Assembly: GCA_029718625.1 (NCBI GenBank)
Contig: CM056389.1
Location: 22,105,381 to 22,169,380, forward strand
Direction: 5' to 3'
Source of the DNA: Synaphobranchus kaupii
Lineage: Eukaryota > Chordata > Actinopteri > Anguilliformes > Synaphobranchidae
Length of the DNA stretch: 64,000 nucleotides
Shown piece by piece: positions 29,882 to 40,816 of the stretch; the stretch's first letter is position 1, and every line of letters starts with the position of its first letter. The notes beneath the pieces were generated by a model that saw only the letters and a list, made by a program, of their open reading frames with translations, was not told where the DNA came from and did no database searches. A program made the translations under genes and the position numbers.

Positions 29882-29889
29882 TATGTGTT

Positions 29890-30012
29890 TATAGGGTGGC
29901 AGTGTAGTTTAATGATTAAGGAACTGGTCTTGTAACCGAAAGGTTGCAGGTTCGATTCCCAGGTAGGACACTGCCATTGTACCCTTGAGCAAGGTACTTA
30001 TCCTGAATTGCT
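29890..30012 (+). mobile_element. tRNA-derived SINE head (V-SINE-like)
   Basis: GGTGGCAGTGTAGTTTAATG (A-box region) and GGTTCGATTCC (B box) with the linking AAGGAACTGGTCTTGTAACC, then CCTTGAGCAAGGTACTTA as in fish V-type SINEs. The 3' part is missing; Tc1-like sequence follows at about 30013. Not a functional tRNA gene: no acceptor stem pairing. Confidence 0.7.
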
Positions 30013-30221
30013 TAAGTATACAGTGCATCCGGAAAGTATTCACAGCGCTTCACTTTTTCCACATTTTGTTCTGTTACAGCCTTATTCCAAAATTGATTAA
30101 ATTCATTTTTTCCCTCAAAATTCTACACACAACACCCCATAATGACAATGTGAAAAAAGTTTTTTTGAGATTTTTGCAAATTTATTAAAAATAAAAAAAT
30201 AAAATTTCTCATTTATATAAG
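30013..30221 (+). mobile_element. Tc1-like transposon remnant, left part
   Basis: Contains the well-known fish Tc1-like terminal motif CAGTGCATCCGGAAAGTATT, TTTTTCCACATTTTGTT and a stretch ending CATTTATATAAG, where a LINE interrupts it. The right part appears to resume at 34601 (AAGTATTCATACCCTTTGCT). Confidence 0.65.
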
Positions 30222-30588
30222 TTTTATTTATTTATTTATTTATTTATTTATTTCGGCATGCAAATATTTACACTTTATCACAATTTCAGTAATATGCTCT
30301 GACAAAACACATTACTTGCCGAAAAGGGATACGGGAAAAAGCAGCCTGCTTATCATAGTCCCGCCCCATTTCCCTCATTATTTTACATGTTCATAATATA
30401 CATTTGTTTAAAACAATATTTTTTTTTTTGTATCACAACAGCATAACTGAATTTTCTTTATAACAAAACAGTTTGAGAAAGAAAAAATAAGCTAAAGTAA
30501 AATAAAATAGACATTAAAGTCCAAATAAGTCGAATTTGAATATACATGTCATACATTAGTCAAAACAATTTGTTTCATTTGTTTCATT

Positions 30589-33500
30589 TCAACAGTAGAC
30601 AGTCCCCATTTGATAATTTCCTACCATCTTACTTCTTATCTTACTCTTGAAGGTCTTCAGGTTAATAGACATTTTAAGCTCATCGTGTAAACCGTTCCAG
30701 AGCTTAACCCCCACAATGGATAATGAATGACCTCTGAGAGTTGACTTTATAGTTTTTTGTTTATATATCATGTTTCCTCTTAAGTTATGCATGTCATCTC
30801 TCTTTTGAAACAGTTTCTGTATATTTGAGGGTAAGAGATTTTTGGATGCTAAGAATAATATTTGTATGGTATTATATTTAATTATATCCTGCCACTTAAG
30901 GAACTTTGCCTTAATAAACAAGTCATTTGTATGGTCTCTATATGGGACACCATATACCACTCTCAATGCCCTTTTTTGAAGTTTAAACAGCATCTCTGTA
31001 GTTTCTTTATAAGTGTTCCCCCATACTTCAACACAGTAGTGCAGGTGAGGAGTTATGAGTGCTGAGTAAATTGTCCTAAGTGAATGTTGATTTAGTAATT
31101 TCTGCATTTTCCACAAAATAGACACACTTTTGGCCAATTTACATTGAACTAGCTTCACATGTGGTTTCCATGTCAGGAGGCTATCTACCGTAACCCCCAA
31201 AATCTTGTGTTCGTTCACTCTTTCAATATTAATACCATTGACTTGTAAATTTATGTTTTCTTTCAGGCCTCTTTTCCCAAATAATATGAATTTTGTCTTT
31301 GAAAGGTTTAGTGATAGTTTATTAATATTAAACCACGTGTGAAGCTTTGACATTTCATTGTTCACTGATATGACCATTTGATTAAGATCTTTTCCTGAGC
31401 AGAGGATGTTTGTGTCGTCCGCGAATAAAATTAATTTTAAAACGTCAGATACTTTGATTATGTCATTGATATATAGTATAAATAATTTCGGTCCTAAGAC
31501 TGAACCCTGTGTGACCCCACAGTTGATGTTCAGGCATGTTGATATGTTGTCCCCTATCTGTACAAATTGAACTCTATTTGATAGGTAACTCTTAATCCAT
31601 TGTAATGCGATTCCTCTAATTCCATATCTGTACAATTTTTCGATCAATATGCTGTGATTTATCGTGTCGAAAGCTTTTTTCAGGTCGATGAAAATCCCTA
31701 TGGTGAATAATTTGCGGTCTAGCGCGTCTTTGATAAATTCTATGGATTCTGTTAGGGCCATTGCTGTTGAATGTTTTTTCCTGAATCCGTATTGGCTGTC
31801 ACATAGCAGCTTGTGTTTATCAATGAACTTATCTAATCTAACATTAAAGAGTTTTTCAATAATTTTTGAGCACTGTGGTAAAATTGAAATCGGACGATAA
31901 TTTGAAAACTCCTGTTTGTCTCCACTTTTGTACAGAGGAAGAACTTTTGCTATCTTCATTTTATCGGGAAACACGCCATTGCAGAAAGATAAATTACATA
32001 TATATGTTAAAGGAGGTATGATAGCTTTTGATATCCTTTTTAATAATGTCATGTCTATCTGATCTGCGTCAATGGATGTCTTAGCTGTACAGTCTCTCAG
32101 GATTGTTTTGATTTCGTTTTGTGTGACAGGATTTAAAAATAAAGACTCTTGTTTTGTCTCCCCTCCCCTATCCCAGTGATCCCACTGCTGTAGTGAGGAT
32201 GGAATGGCCTTGGCTAGTTCTGAACCTACACTAACAAAGTATTTGTTGAAGCTCTCGACTATCACTTTCTTATCGTCTTCCCTCCTGTTGTTTATATTGA
32301 AATAATCTGAGAATGTCTGTTTGGCCTTTCTGCCTGAGACGGAATTTATGATTTTCCAAAGATTTTTGGTGTAGTTCTTGTTTTCTGTTAGTAACTTGTC
32401 ATAATATTCTTTTTTATGTTTCCTCAACAAATATGTCACTCTGTTTCTATAGTGTTTGTACTTTGCATATGATTGTACATTCTTTTCCTTTAAAAACTGT
32501 TTATATAAGCTGTTTTTTTTCCTACAGGCATTCTCTATGTTCTTGGTGAACCATGGCCTATTTTTTTTGACTTTGACATTGTTGTCTTTACTCGAATATT
32601 TGACTACCGGGCAGTGCTTGTCATATATTGAGTTTATTGTGTTTAAGAAGGCCTCATACGCTTTGTTTGTGTCTTTTTCTGTCCATACGTCATTCCATTT
32701 TTGATTTATCATATCTTGTTCAAAATCTTTAAGTCTCTTTTCGTTTTTAATTCTTTTTAAGATATTTGTCACTGGTTTCTGCTCTAAAGTGTGTTTCCAG
32801 TCACAGATGGCGAAGACTGGAAGATGATCAGAAATATAATTTATCATAATACCACTTGTTATTTCTTTGTCCAGTATATTTGTATAAATATTGTCAATTA
32901 GTGTGGCACTATGTTTAGTGATTCTGCTTGGCTGGGTGATTAGTGGTCGCATTCCGCTCGCATACATTATGTTGACAAAATCCTCAATCAGCTTGTTATT
33001 GTTTGGATTTAATATGTCTATGTTAAAATCTCCACATATAAAAACATTTCTCTGGTTTATTTTTGTTAATATTTCTCCCATGCAATTGTTGAATATGTCT
33101 ATTTTTGAGCTGGGAGCTCTGTAAACGTTGCATATACCAGTTTTTTTACCTTTCGGCGTTGAAAATTCAATTGTTACACACTCCATTACATTTTCAATGG
33201 CAATTGACAAGCTTTCCAGTATCTCAAAATTTATGCTCTCGTCAATAAACAGTGCTACCCCTCCACCAGATTTGTTGATTCTGCTCTTACACACAAAATT
33301 ATATCCTTCCATGTGGAAATCCATGCATTTCTCAACGTTAATCCATGTTTCCGACACAGCAATGATGTTAAATGGTTTGACAAATGTACATAGATACTCC
33401 TGTATCTGTTCAAAGTTTGCGTATAGACTCCTGCTGTTGAAGTGGATTATTGACAGCTTTCCATCCATGTTAAAATTCTCATTGTACTGATCTTCCAAGT

Positions 33501-33693
33501 AATATCCACATTTGTTTATTCCATTATAGTAAAAGTGTCTGTCTGGATCAACTTCTTCATTCGGGTCTTTTGATGTTAGGTTCTGGTGTGGTCCAACTGA
33601 AAAGTTACTCCCTTTTTCATAGTCAGTAATTTTGTCCATCAATTCATTCATTTTAATCAGTGCAGTTTTACTTTTTGGTTGTACTGAGTTCAT
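30589..33693 (-). CDS. LINE ORF2: endonuclease-reverse transcriptase (1034 aa)
   Basis: Complete, uninterrupted frame. An N-terminal extension of about 75 residues precedes the APE-type endonuclease (IIHFNSRSLYANF, SETWI, ICGDFNIDIL, SDHLPVFA). The reverse transcriptase carries NYRPISILPQCSKI, LKKAFDTINH, GVTQGSVLGPKLF and catalytic FADD at about residue 756. The C-terminal module includes VWGNTYKE and VKLWNGLHDEL. Length and domain order are right for an autonomous CR1/L2/Rex-group element. It starts 30 bases after ORF1. The lack of any stop suggests recent activity. Confidence 0.92.
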   Translation of the reverse strand: MNSVQPKSKTALIKMNELMDKITDYEKGSNFSVGPHQNLTSKDPNEEVDPDRHFYYNGINKCGYYLEDQYNENFNMDGKLSIIHFNSRSLYANFEQIQEYLCTFVKPFNIIAVSETWINVEKCMDFHMEGYNFVCKSRINKSGGGVALFIDESINFEILESLSIAIENVMECVTIEFSTPKGKKTGICNVYRAPSSKIDIFNNCMGEILTKINQRNVFICGDFNIDILNPNNNKLIEDFVNIMYASGMRPLITQPSRITKHSATLIDNIYTNILDKEITSGIMINYISDHLPVFAICDWKHTLEQKPVTNILKRIKNEKRLKDFEQDMINQKWNDVWTEKDTNKAYEAFLNTINSIYDKHCPVVKYSSKDNNVKVKKNRPWFTKNIENACRKKNSLYKQFLKEKNVQSYAKYKHYRNRVTYLLRKHKKEYYDKLLTENKNYTKNLWKIINSVSGRKAKQTFSDYFNINNRREDDKKVIVESFNKYFVSVGSELAKAIPSSLQQWDHWDRGGETKQESLFLNPVTQNEIKTILRDCTAKTSIDADQIDMTLLKRISKAIIPPLTYICNLSFCNGVFPDKMKIAKVLPLYKSGDKQEFSNYRPISILPQCSKIIEKLFNVRLDKFIDKHKLLCDSQYGFRKKHSTAMALTESIEFIKDALDRKLFTIGIFIDLKKAFDTINHSILIEKLYRYGIRGIALQWIKSYLSNRVQFVQIGDNISTCLNINCGVTQGSVLGPKLFILYINDIIKVSDVLKLILFADDTNILCSGKDLNQMVISVNNEMSKLHTWFNINKLSLNLSKTKFILFGKRGLKENINLQVNGINIERVNEHKILGVTVDSLLTWKPHVKLVQCKLAKSVSILWKMQKLLNQHSLRTIYSALITPHLHYCVEVWGNTYKETTEMLFKLQKRALRVVYGVPYRDHTNDLFIKAKFLKWQDIIKYNTIQILFLASKNLLPSNIQKLFQKRDDMHNLRGNMIYKQKTIKSTLRGHSLSIVGVKLWNGLHDELKMSINLKTFKSKIRSKMVGNYQMGTVYC

Positions 33694-33723
33694 GGCGTTT
33701 TAACTTGGTTTTCACGTACCTTA

Positions 33724-34461
33724 CTATTCATATTTCTCCAGCTCATCCAACGCCCTGATCAGCACCGGTCTGATGTTTTCTGATGACCCATTTGGTTTGA
33801 TGTAAACTTTACAATTTGCCGTCCATGTGTTCTGTAATTTTTGCCCTTTCTTCAGTTGACGCGCTTTCCACGCGATGGTGGCATTTGTTTTGTTGAGATT
33901 TTCATTGATGAACACGTTAGATCCTTTCAGATTTTTACCCTGCTTCAGTAGAGCAATTTTGTATTTTCTACTGATAAATCTCAGCATCACTGCGCGGGTT
34001 TCGTTGTCCCTGCCTTCGCTGGTTTTTCTTTTGGGAAGCAAATAGCAAAAATCCACATTGGTGAGATCCAGGTCGATGTTTTTGGAGTTTAGAAAGTTCT
34101 CCACCTGTATTTCCACGGATTGGATGTCTGCCTCGTTTGTCTCATCGTGGGTCCCCATCGCCCTGGCATAGTTCCTTGGTTTTATCCTGAGACCCGTGAT
34201 GATCACATCATTGAGCTTCCCTTGCTGGTCAAACTCCTCCACTTTGTATGTTAGAGTCTTAATTTGCTGGTCTTTCTTGACATTTTCCTCTTTGAGTTCT
34301 TTTAACTCCTTCTTTATTTCTTCATTTGTCTTCATTATTTCTTTCATTTGGACCTTGATATCTTCCAGGCTTTCCAGAATTTCAGACAAGTCCGATGGAT
34401 TGGACTGACTAGTTTTAACTGTCTTTTCTGTCTTGTCTGTCTTGCTCATTTTCTTGCTCAT
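33724..34461 (-). CDS. LINE ORF1: coiled-coil nucleic-acid-binding protein (245 aa)
   Basis: Intact frame directly upstream of ORF2. Residues about 25-80 form a heptad-rich coiled coil (KVQMKEIMKTNEEIKKELKE). The C-terminal half (NDVIITGL, RAVMLRFISRKYKIALL) resembles the RNA-binding fold of L1-type ORF1 proteins. Expected to trimerise and package the LINE RNA. Several ATGs near the N-terminus (34461, 34449) could serve as start. Confidence 0.85.
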   Translation of the reverse strand: MSKKMSKTDKTEKTVKTSQSNPSDLSEILESLEDIKVQMKEIMKTNEEIKKELKELKEENVKKDQQIKTLTYKVEEFDQQGKLNDVIITGLRIKPRNYARAMGTHDETNEADIQSVEIQVENFLNSKNIDLDLTNVDFCYLLPKRKTSEGRDNETRAVMLRFISRKYKIALLKQGKNLKGSNVFINENLNKTNATIAWKARQLKKGQKLQNTWTANCKVYIKPNGSSENIRPVLIRALDELEKYE

Positions 34462-34597
34462 TTTCTTGTTTCAGTGGTTTTAAGGACTTGTTATATTGTT
34501 TTATTGTTTCGTCGAGCTTATCATTCTCCCCCCCCAGTTCCTGCTGCAGCTGTTGCCTTGAGCTGTTGCCTTGAGCTGTTGCTCCTTCAGCAACCAT

Positions 34598-35657
34598 AAC
34601 AAGTATTCATACCCTTTGCTTTAACGTATTTTTAAAGTATCATATTTCATATTTGGTCGCATATCCTTTACATGCTGTTACTTCCTGAAGTCTGTGACCA
34701 TCAACATAAAAAAACTGTCGATATCTTATTTTCAGGTACTGTTACAAGCGATACTATAACCTCTCTGCATTTGAATGGATCTCTATGGAAATTGGGGGGT
34801 GAGACTAGATTCAGCTGTAAATTACACTGGTACAGTATGGAACACATGGCTGGCTAAATGGATGTAAGTTATCAAGGGTCTGAGCTATCAAACGAGCCCC
34901 AAACCATCACTCTGTTGCCAGATATGGAGTAGATGTGGATGGATCACTGCAAGGGTTATTTCTCCGGACTCATTTTCCTATAGAACTCTATGGGGAAAAA
35001 AGTCAGGAGAAACAACCCTTAAAGTGGTAACAATGTAGACCATTCTGGAAGATTGGAGAACAAGAGATTGTATGTCATTGTAGCTATAATGGGATTTCTC
35101 TGATTGCAAATGTGAATTTCTTGTGGTTATAATGGGATTTCTCTGATTGCAAATGTGAATTTCTTGTGGTTTTAAGAAACTAAGCCTAGCCTGCACAATG
35201 TGCTAGACTCAGTGGTTGCTGCTACTAGAACCCATTACATAGCTGTATATTGTGTTTATTTGCATTAATGTGGAAAATACTCCAGTCATGCTTTTTTTCA
35301 AAATACAACTTTATATTATACCTATATCCATTCATTTTAATCTGGTTTGCTTTATGTCATTGATCAAAATAATATTTTTTTGGCTTTCCCACACCCACTG
35401 TCATGGCATATAAAAGGCAGGTGTATTTAAAATATAAGTAGGATAGATACATTGATTTTAATGCTGGATGATATTCCAAAATACATGCTACAATATTGGA
35501 ATGAAATTATGTATTTTAAAGCAGTCATAACAGATACATATCTTTTTTTTTGTTACATTTTAACTTACATTTTGACTCATTAAATATACTTTATATTTAT
35601 AACTTCATGCCATGAAAAAATTATTTGTTTGCTTTTCTCTTTCCCAGGAAAACCAGG
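34598..35657. other. Tc1-like remnant (right part) and region upstream of the odorant receptor
   Basis: From 34601, AAGTATTCATACCCTTTGCT and TTTGGTCGCATATCC look like continuation of the Tc1-like element split by the LINE. At about 35086-35172 a 42-43 bp segment (ATGGGATTTCTCTGATTGCA) is repeated twice in tandem. A splice acceptor-like tract with TTTCCCAG ends at 35647, 11 bases before the receptor ATG. Confidence 0.5.
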
Positions 35658-36593
35658 ATGAATAATGTGACCTACAACAGTCCCATCCTGGTGATCGAGG
35701 GCATTGACGTACCCCATCGTTTCATTTACCCAGTGTTTGCCCTGCTGTTGGTCATCTACCTGATGATCCTGACCACCAACATAGGGGTCATGCTGCTTAT
35801 TATGACGGACAGGAGCCTGCAGCAGCCAATGTACCTGCTGTTCTTCAGCCTGTCCTTCAACGACGTCCTGGGGAGCACGGTGATTCTGCCCCGGCTGATG
35901 TTGGACATTGTCTCCACCGAGAAGTCCATCAGCTACAACTGCTGTGTCTCTCAGGCCTTCTTTGGCCACACCTATGCAACATCCTGCCATACGGTGATGA
36001 TGATCATGGCTTTCGACAGGTATGTAGCCATATGCCACCCTCTCAGGTACGCCTCCATCATGAGTCCCACCATGGTGGCTAAGCTGACTGTAGCTGCCTG
36101 GAGTTCGTCGATAATGCAGGTATCCATCTTTGTGGGCCTCACTCTCCGGCTAACTCGCTGCCTCTCTGTCATTTCGAATGGCTTCTGTGACAATCCGTCA
36201 CTGTACAAGCTCTCCTGCCAGGATGTGACCATCAACAATATCTGCGGTTTGATCCTCTCCATCATACTTTATGTCTCGTCTATGGGCAGCGTGGCCTTCA
36301 CATATTTCAGGATCCTGGTCAGCTGTGTCTCCAAAAAGAACAAGGAGTTGAACAGAAAGGCCCTGCAGACCTGCGCCACACACCTGCTCCTCTACATGGT
36401 CATGCTCTGGTCCGGCTTCCTCCTCCTCATTTCGCATCGTCTCCAGATCCACAGCAGGTATCGGATGATAGCGCTTATTGTTTATCACATCGTTCCCGCC
36501 AACATGAACCCCATTGTATATGCCCTGCAGACCAAGGAACTAAAGATCAAGATTGTGCAGATACTTCATTCGAAAGTAACCCAGCTCCATTAG
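35658..36593 (+). CDS. odorant (olfactory) receptor, seven-transmembrane GPCR (311 aa)
   Basis: Intact single-exon coding frame. Start chosen at ATG 35658 (MNNVTYNS), after a likely 5'-UTR splice acceptor; the frame can be extended upstream only through splice-site sequence. An N-glycosylation site, Asn3, lies in NVT. Signature motifs: PMYLLFFSLSFND in TM2, MAFDRYVAICHPLRY at 117-131 (end of TM3), KALQTCATHL before TM6, PANMNPIVYALQ at 280-291 in TM7. Expected to bind odorants on olfactory neuron cilia and couple to G-olf. No lesion is seen. It is the only receptor in the window, although fish receptors usually cluster. Confidence 0.95.
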   Translation: MNNVTYNSPILVIEGIDVPHRFIYPVFALLLVIYLMILTTNIGVMLLIMTDRSLQQPMYLLFFSLSFNDVLGSTVILPRLMLDIVSTEKSISYNCCVSQAFFGHTYATSCHTVMMIMAFDRYVAICHPLRYASIMSPTMVAKLTVAAWSSSIMQVSIFVGLTLRLTRCLSVISNGFCDNPSLYKLSCQDVTINNICGLILSIILYVSSMGSVAFTYFRILVSCVSKKNKELNRKALQTCATHLLLYMVMLWSGFLLLISHRLQIHSRYRMIALIVYHIVPANMNPIVYALQTKELKIKIVQILHSKVTQLH

Positions 36594-39111
36594 TTAGAAC
36601 ATTAACCTCTGAGGTACAATATACTGGATGCCATGAAATTGACAATTTTACACTGTCATTAATATATTTCGAGATATGAAAACTTTTCGAATTAGTTAGT
36701 TCGGAATTTCTTGATAAATCTCTGAAAGTGAATTTAAGATGCACCAATCTTAATGTGAATCATTTATTGGTCATGTGAATTATTCTGGTCTTATTTCTTA
36801 AACAGACTCTTATTTAGAGGCTATAAATACATGGAGACATTAATGACTGATAATCAAACAAGCCACAAACTCACCCAACTAGCCCTACTTTTAGAGGGAC
36901 CCAATATGTTGTTGTAGAGGGAGAAGTGTCTGTCCTGTTTTTTTCAATGGGAAGTGTGATTTGTTTTCATTTAATACAGACTCAGTGATAATAAAAAAGA
37001 GAATCTATGTATAGTTTATTAAACAACTTTAAAATGGGTTCATAGCCTGTTTGGTTGACCAGTGAGCCTGTCCCTCTGAAATTTCCATTTCTTGGCCTCT
37101 ACTGGCCATATATCATTTTATAACATGCAGCAAATCACACATACCTCTGATGACGTATGGTATAATGTCACACCAAGCATTTTTCTGCCATTTCTTTATG
37201 AAAGAAATAATCGAACAAACTCAAAATTAGTTTCACAATGAGCCATTTTTCCTCAAGAAGAAACAGCGTCACTAATTTTGCCATTATTGAATGGTCCTCT
37301 TTCAAAAGATGGTCAATATAAATAAAGAAAACCAGGCTAACTGTCACCTTAACCATTACCAAGCCCTCATGTGACTTATTTATTTCGGCCTGTATGAATA
37401 AACATTAAAGTGATGGTCAAGGGATTCAAAAAAATTCACAACATATCACAGAGGGATGTGTCCACTATACACCCACCCACCAAATATCTTTTCAAGAAAA
37501 TGTGAGTAGGTATATTAATATACATCTCAATGTCAGCTAATAAACTCAGTCTTGAAAGGACTCAGGATTGTAGGGGTGTGGTCTAAATCCACGCCCTCAA
37601 CCCGAGTGCCATCGACGTCATCCAGTCCTACATGTTTGAACCACTGAACTGTTCTTATATAGTTCTGTGGTTTGAACCATAGGTTCGAACTCGGCGAGGA
37701 ATTAATGCAATCAATTCAAAGTAAAAAACAGTGTGGCTGCTATCACGAGATAAATATCACATGCAAGCTCGCAATCAAAGTTAAGTTAACTTAAACGCTA
37801 AGCCGTTTGATCTAACGTTAGTCTATTTAAAGCAAGCTAAATTGCAAGGAGACGTTTCATCATATGCATGTTCCACACAAATCATTAAATAATGGTAGAT
37901 TTTTATCGAGTTAAAAATTTTGGTTGCTAATCGAACGAAGATTGCGTGCATGGCAACTACAAGTACTTCGGTGGATAAGTGATTAGTTTGTTTCCATGCT
38001 GAGCTGTGCAAGAAGCAAGGTAATGTCACTAGCTAGCACCACGGAGGGATGGATAAAAAGGTGAAAGATTGGGAGTGGGATAAAATTGGTATAGGGATAA
38101 GGAGAGCGGGAAAAAATAAACACTTTTGCTAACTAGCTATTCCAAATCCAAATGCTGACAACTATTCTCAAGGGCAAACAAAACAAGCATTTGGTTCAGA
38201 CTTCAGACAAGATTTCTTAGTGGGACAGGACGGTTTAATTCGCCTCAAACTATGGGAGGAGTTATGTAATGAGATCAAAGTATGTATTGGTTGAGGTTTC
38301 ACGTCTACGTCACCATGGACCCATTTCGACCACCTTTTTTTTCAGCATACAGGAATAAAGAGATTTGACTGAAATTTAACGAGACTGCAATGAAATTTAT
38401 TTCTTGCGCTTTATTGGTGCTCAATACATACCTTAATAGCCATAAATAACATGGTTATAAGCAAATTACAGATTTTCCTTCGTCACTTTAATAAAGAATA
38501 ATGATATTTGAGAAAACGTTATCTGTATGCTGCCCCATGAGGGCGCTCCTCTGATTCTTGGGAATGCTGACTCGTTTCCTTCTGCTCAGTCTTGACTGAA
38601 ATTGCAGACACCTGTGGTGGATTTCCCGGGAGCATACTGTATGTACTTGTGACGTCCTCTAGCCCTTCTCTGTTGTCACTTTGGCTTCTTTGTGCACGCT
38701 GCCAGCTTTGATGCCATGCTGAAGCTCATTTTAAAATATTGTTGTGGTGTTTCAAGTTGTGTTGCAGCCGGTTACTGTATTTTGTAGTTTGTCATGGTTG
38801 TTTGTCTTTTATATGCTGCTTTTGTGTATGCAAATACTGTATGACAAAATACTATTATCCAAAAGGATCATTTTGGTAATAGGCTGCTTGTGGCTTGTGG
38901 CTACTTTGCTGTATTCTGGACCATCACTTGTGTACACTACTTATTTTTGTGTAGTGTACTTTTGTCTGATGTGCTTCGATATTAATACAGTTGTGCAACC
39001 AGGAAGTATGTGTAAATGCGGATACTCAAAACAACTGAGAGGAGGTCCAGAAGCAGAAGACATTGGTGGCAAATTGACCAGGGTTTTGTTTTGTGGAGAA
39101 CTTTGGTGTTG
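36594..39111. other. intergenic, no gene seen
   Basis: Low-complexity and AT-rich single-copy-looking sequence. Short ORFs lack protein-like composition or recognisable motifs. No repeat family identified. Confidence 0.4.
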
Positions 39112-39113
39112 TA

Positions 39114-39636
39114 CACTACTGGCCAAAAGTTTGAGTATGTTTTAGTTGTATTTTCCTACTCTGTTTTTAATTGTAATGTGTAAATGTGTAATTTAAGCAG
39201 TTTAACTTTTTTAAATAACTGCAAATGGCACAAGGTAAGAAGTGAATAGGCAGAAGTTAAAAATAGTCTTTTATTTAACAGGATAGTGACCTCATTTCTT
39301 TAGTTCATAAAAAATCAATATTTGGCTAAATAAACAGGTGAACAAATTATTTCCATTTCCCACCAAGAGTAAGTAAAATCAAGAAAATTTGTGGCGCATT
39401 TTTTGACCGAAAGGGCAAGAAGAAGCAACCCACAAGTGCAGTATGTCTGTGGGAACTTCTACAGCAGTGTTGCTGTGAACTTTCAGTACCATATGACTGC
39501 CCTTGTAGAAAAAAATGGCACGAATATGCTCAGCAGTTGTTACTGCAGAAAGTGGCCATTTTATGTTTTTATTTCTTTTTTTTAATCTGTGATTGCTTGA
39601 AAATTATGGATGTACCAAAACTTTTGACCGGTAGTG
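39114..39636. mobile_element. Tc1/mariner-like non-autonomous element, 523 bp
   Basis: Termini CACTACTGGCCAAAAGTTT and AAACTTTTGACCGGTAGTG are inverted repeats with two mismatches, flanked by TA at 39112-39113 and 39637-39638, as expected for Tc1-like insertion. No transposase remains inside. Confidence 0.82.
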
Positions 39637-39638
39637 TA

Positions 39639-40074
39639 GTTCTCATTTCGGGAATGTTGGTTACAGTGGTTGCGACACTTCTCTTTCAAAACTTCTGCTA
39701 CTGGTGTCTCATCATCTATTAGTCTATTTGGAATCTTGATCTCGTTGTTTGTCTTGTTTTTTGTCTTGCTCATACATGGGTGCATTAAGTGGCAAATGCA
39801 GTTGTGTGCTGTGCTACCAGGATCATTTGCAGTGGCTAATATCATTTTTTTAACTCTTTTGTGACTTTTATCCAAAAAAGGTAGTCATGGAGTTAAGTAG
39901 TATCATAACCTTTTTATTGACACACACTTCTCTCTGAGATCTCTGAAAAGATGGTTTGCCAAGAACTTTTCTTTTTTGTTAACTATTGCCATTTTAGCTA
40001 ATTTTGCCAAACTTTGCTGAACATTTGATTGTAGGTAGCCTACGGACTTTTGACATGTGGTCAATTAATCCGAT
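39639..40074. other. intergenic, nothing recognised
   Basis: AT-rich spacer between the Tc1-like element and an LTR-like block; no ORF or repeat I can name. Confidence 0.35.
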
Positions 40075-40816
40075 TGTCACAGTTTGACTATTCTTTCTTC
40101 CATCTCTGCATTTATGGTTCTCTGCAGCCATGAGCTGGCGTTCCGGTTTCTTTTTCGCCGTCCACTCCGTGTTTATCCCGTCTCCCGTCTCTCATTACCT
40201 TTTGCACCTGTTCCTGGTTTCCTGTGGGCTATTTAAGCATGCTGTTTCCGCCTTCCGGTGCTTGTGTGTCTTTGTTGCCACGTTCACTAAGCCAGGTAAA
40301 AGGTATAGCCGGAAGACCGGATTATTGTCTTTGACAATCATTCAGGAACTTCCTAGAGTTTAGGTTAAATTCCTCCTTACTCTAGTTTCGGTTTCTTTTC
40401 CTTTTGTGTTCTAGTTATTCGCCTCTTTGTTTTGTCTCTGGTGTTTGTCAGAGCTAGAGGTTTGCTACCGGCTTATTTTTCTCGCTCTGCTTATTTCTGC
40501 GAGTTTAGTGGGTTGTTATTATTTTGGCTCACGCCGGGATTATCTCCCTTTACTTTCGCATCTGCTCGTCATTCGGGGTTGTTTTCTCTGTTTTCGGTAC
40601 TTTACGAGATTATTTTTTCTCTCGGTTAATCTCTCTACTCGAGTTTACGAGTATCGTCCTGTTTTTAAAAAGATCGTTTAATTTTGTTTGTTTGTTCGGG
40701 AGTTTTTGTCCCGCCTTTCTTTATTTTTTCTTTTCTAGTGATTATTCACTTTGCGTGGGTTATCTTTCGAATCCTTTTCTGGTCATGTCTGATTCTCCTA
40801 CCCGACGCCCCTGACA
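40075..40816. mobile_element. LTR-like block, possible solo LTR without target duplication
   Basis: Begins TGTCACAG and ends CCTGACA, T/C-rich and similar in texture to the solo LTR at 42438, with a comparable TATTTAAGC/TATAAATAC promoter-like position and AAGCCAGGTAAAAGGTATA motif. The flanks do not form a duplication, so either the boundaries or the identity are uncertain. Confidence 0.4.

Larger units (their letters stand above)
30222..34597 (-). mobile_element. CR1/L2-type LINE, apparently full length with both ORFs open
   Basis: Minus-strand element with a 3' tail of (AAAT)n repeats (30222-30254), ORF2 at 30589-33693 and ORF1 at 33724-34461. Its 5' end lies near 34597 in a small GCTGTTGCCTTGA tandem repeat. 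It sits in a Tc1-like remnant; the flanks share AAG, possibly part of a mutated duplication (ATAAG versus ACAAG). Confidence 0.85.

Noticed and set aside
29890..30012. functional tRNA gene
   Set aside because: Box A and B sequences are present but there is no acceptor stem and the flank is SINE-like.
40075..40816. definite solo LTR
   Set aside because: TG...CA ends are present but there is no matching target duplication; kept only as a low-confidence block.
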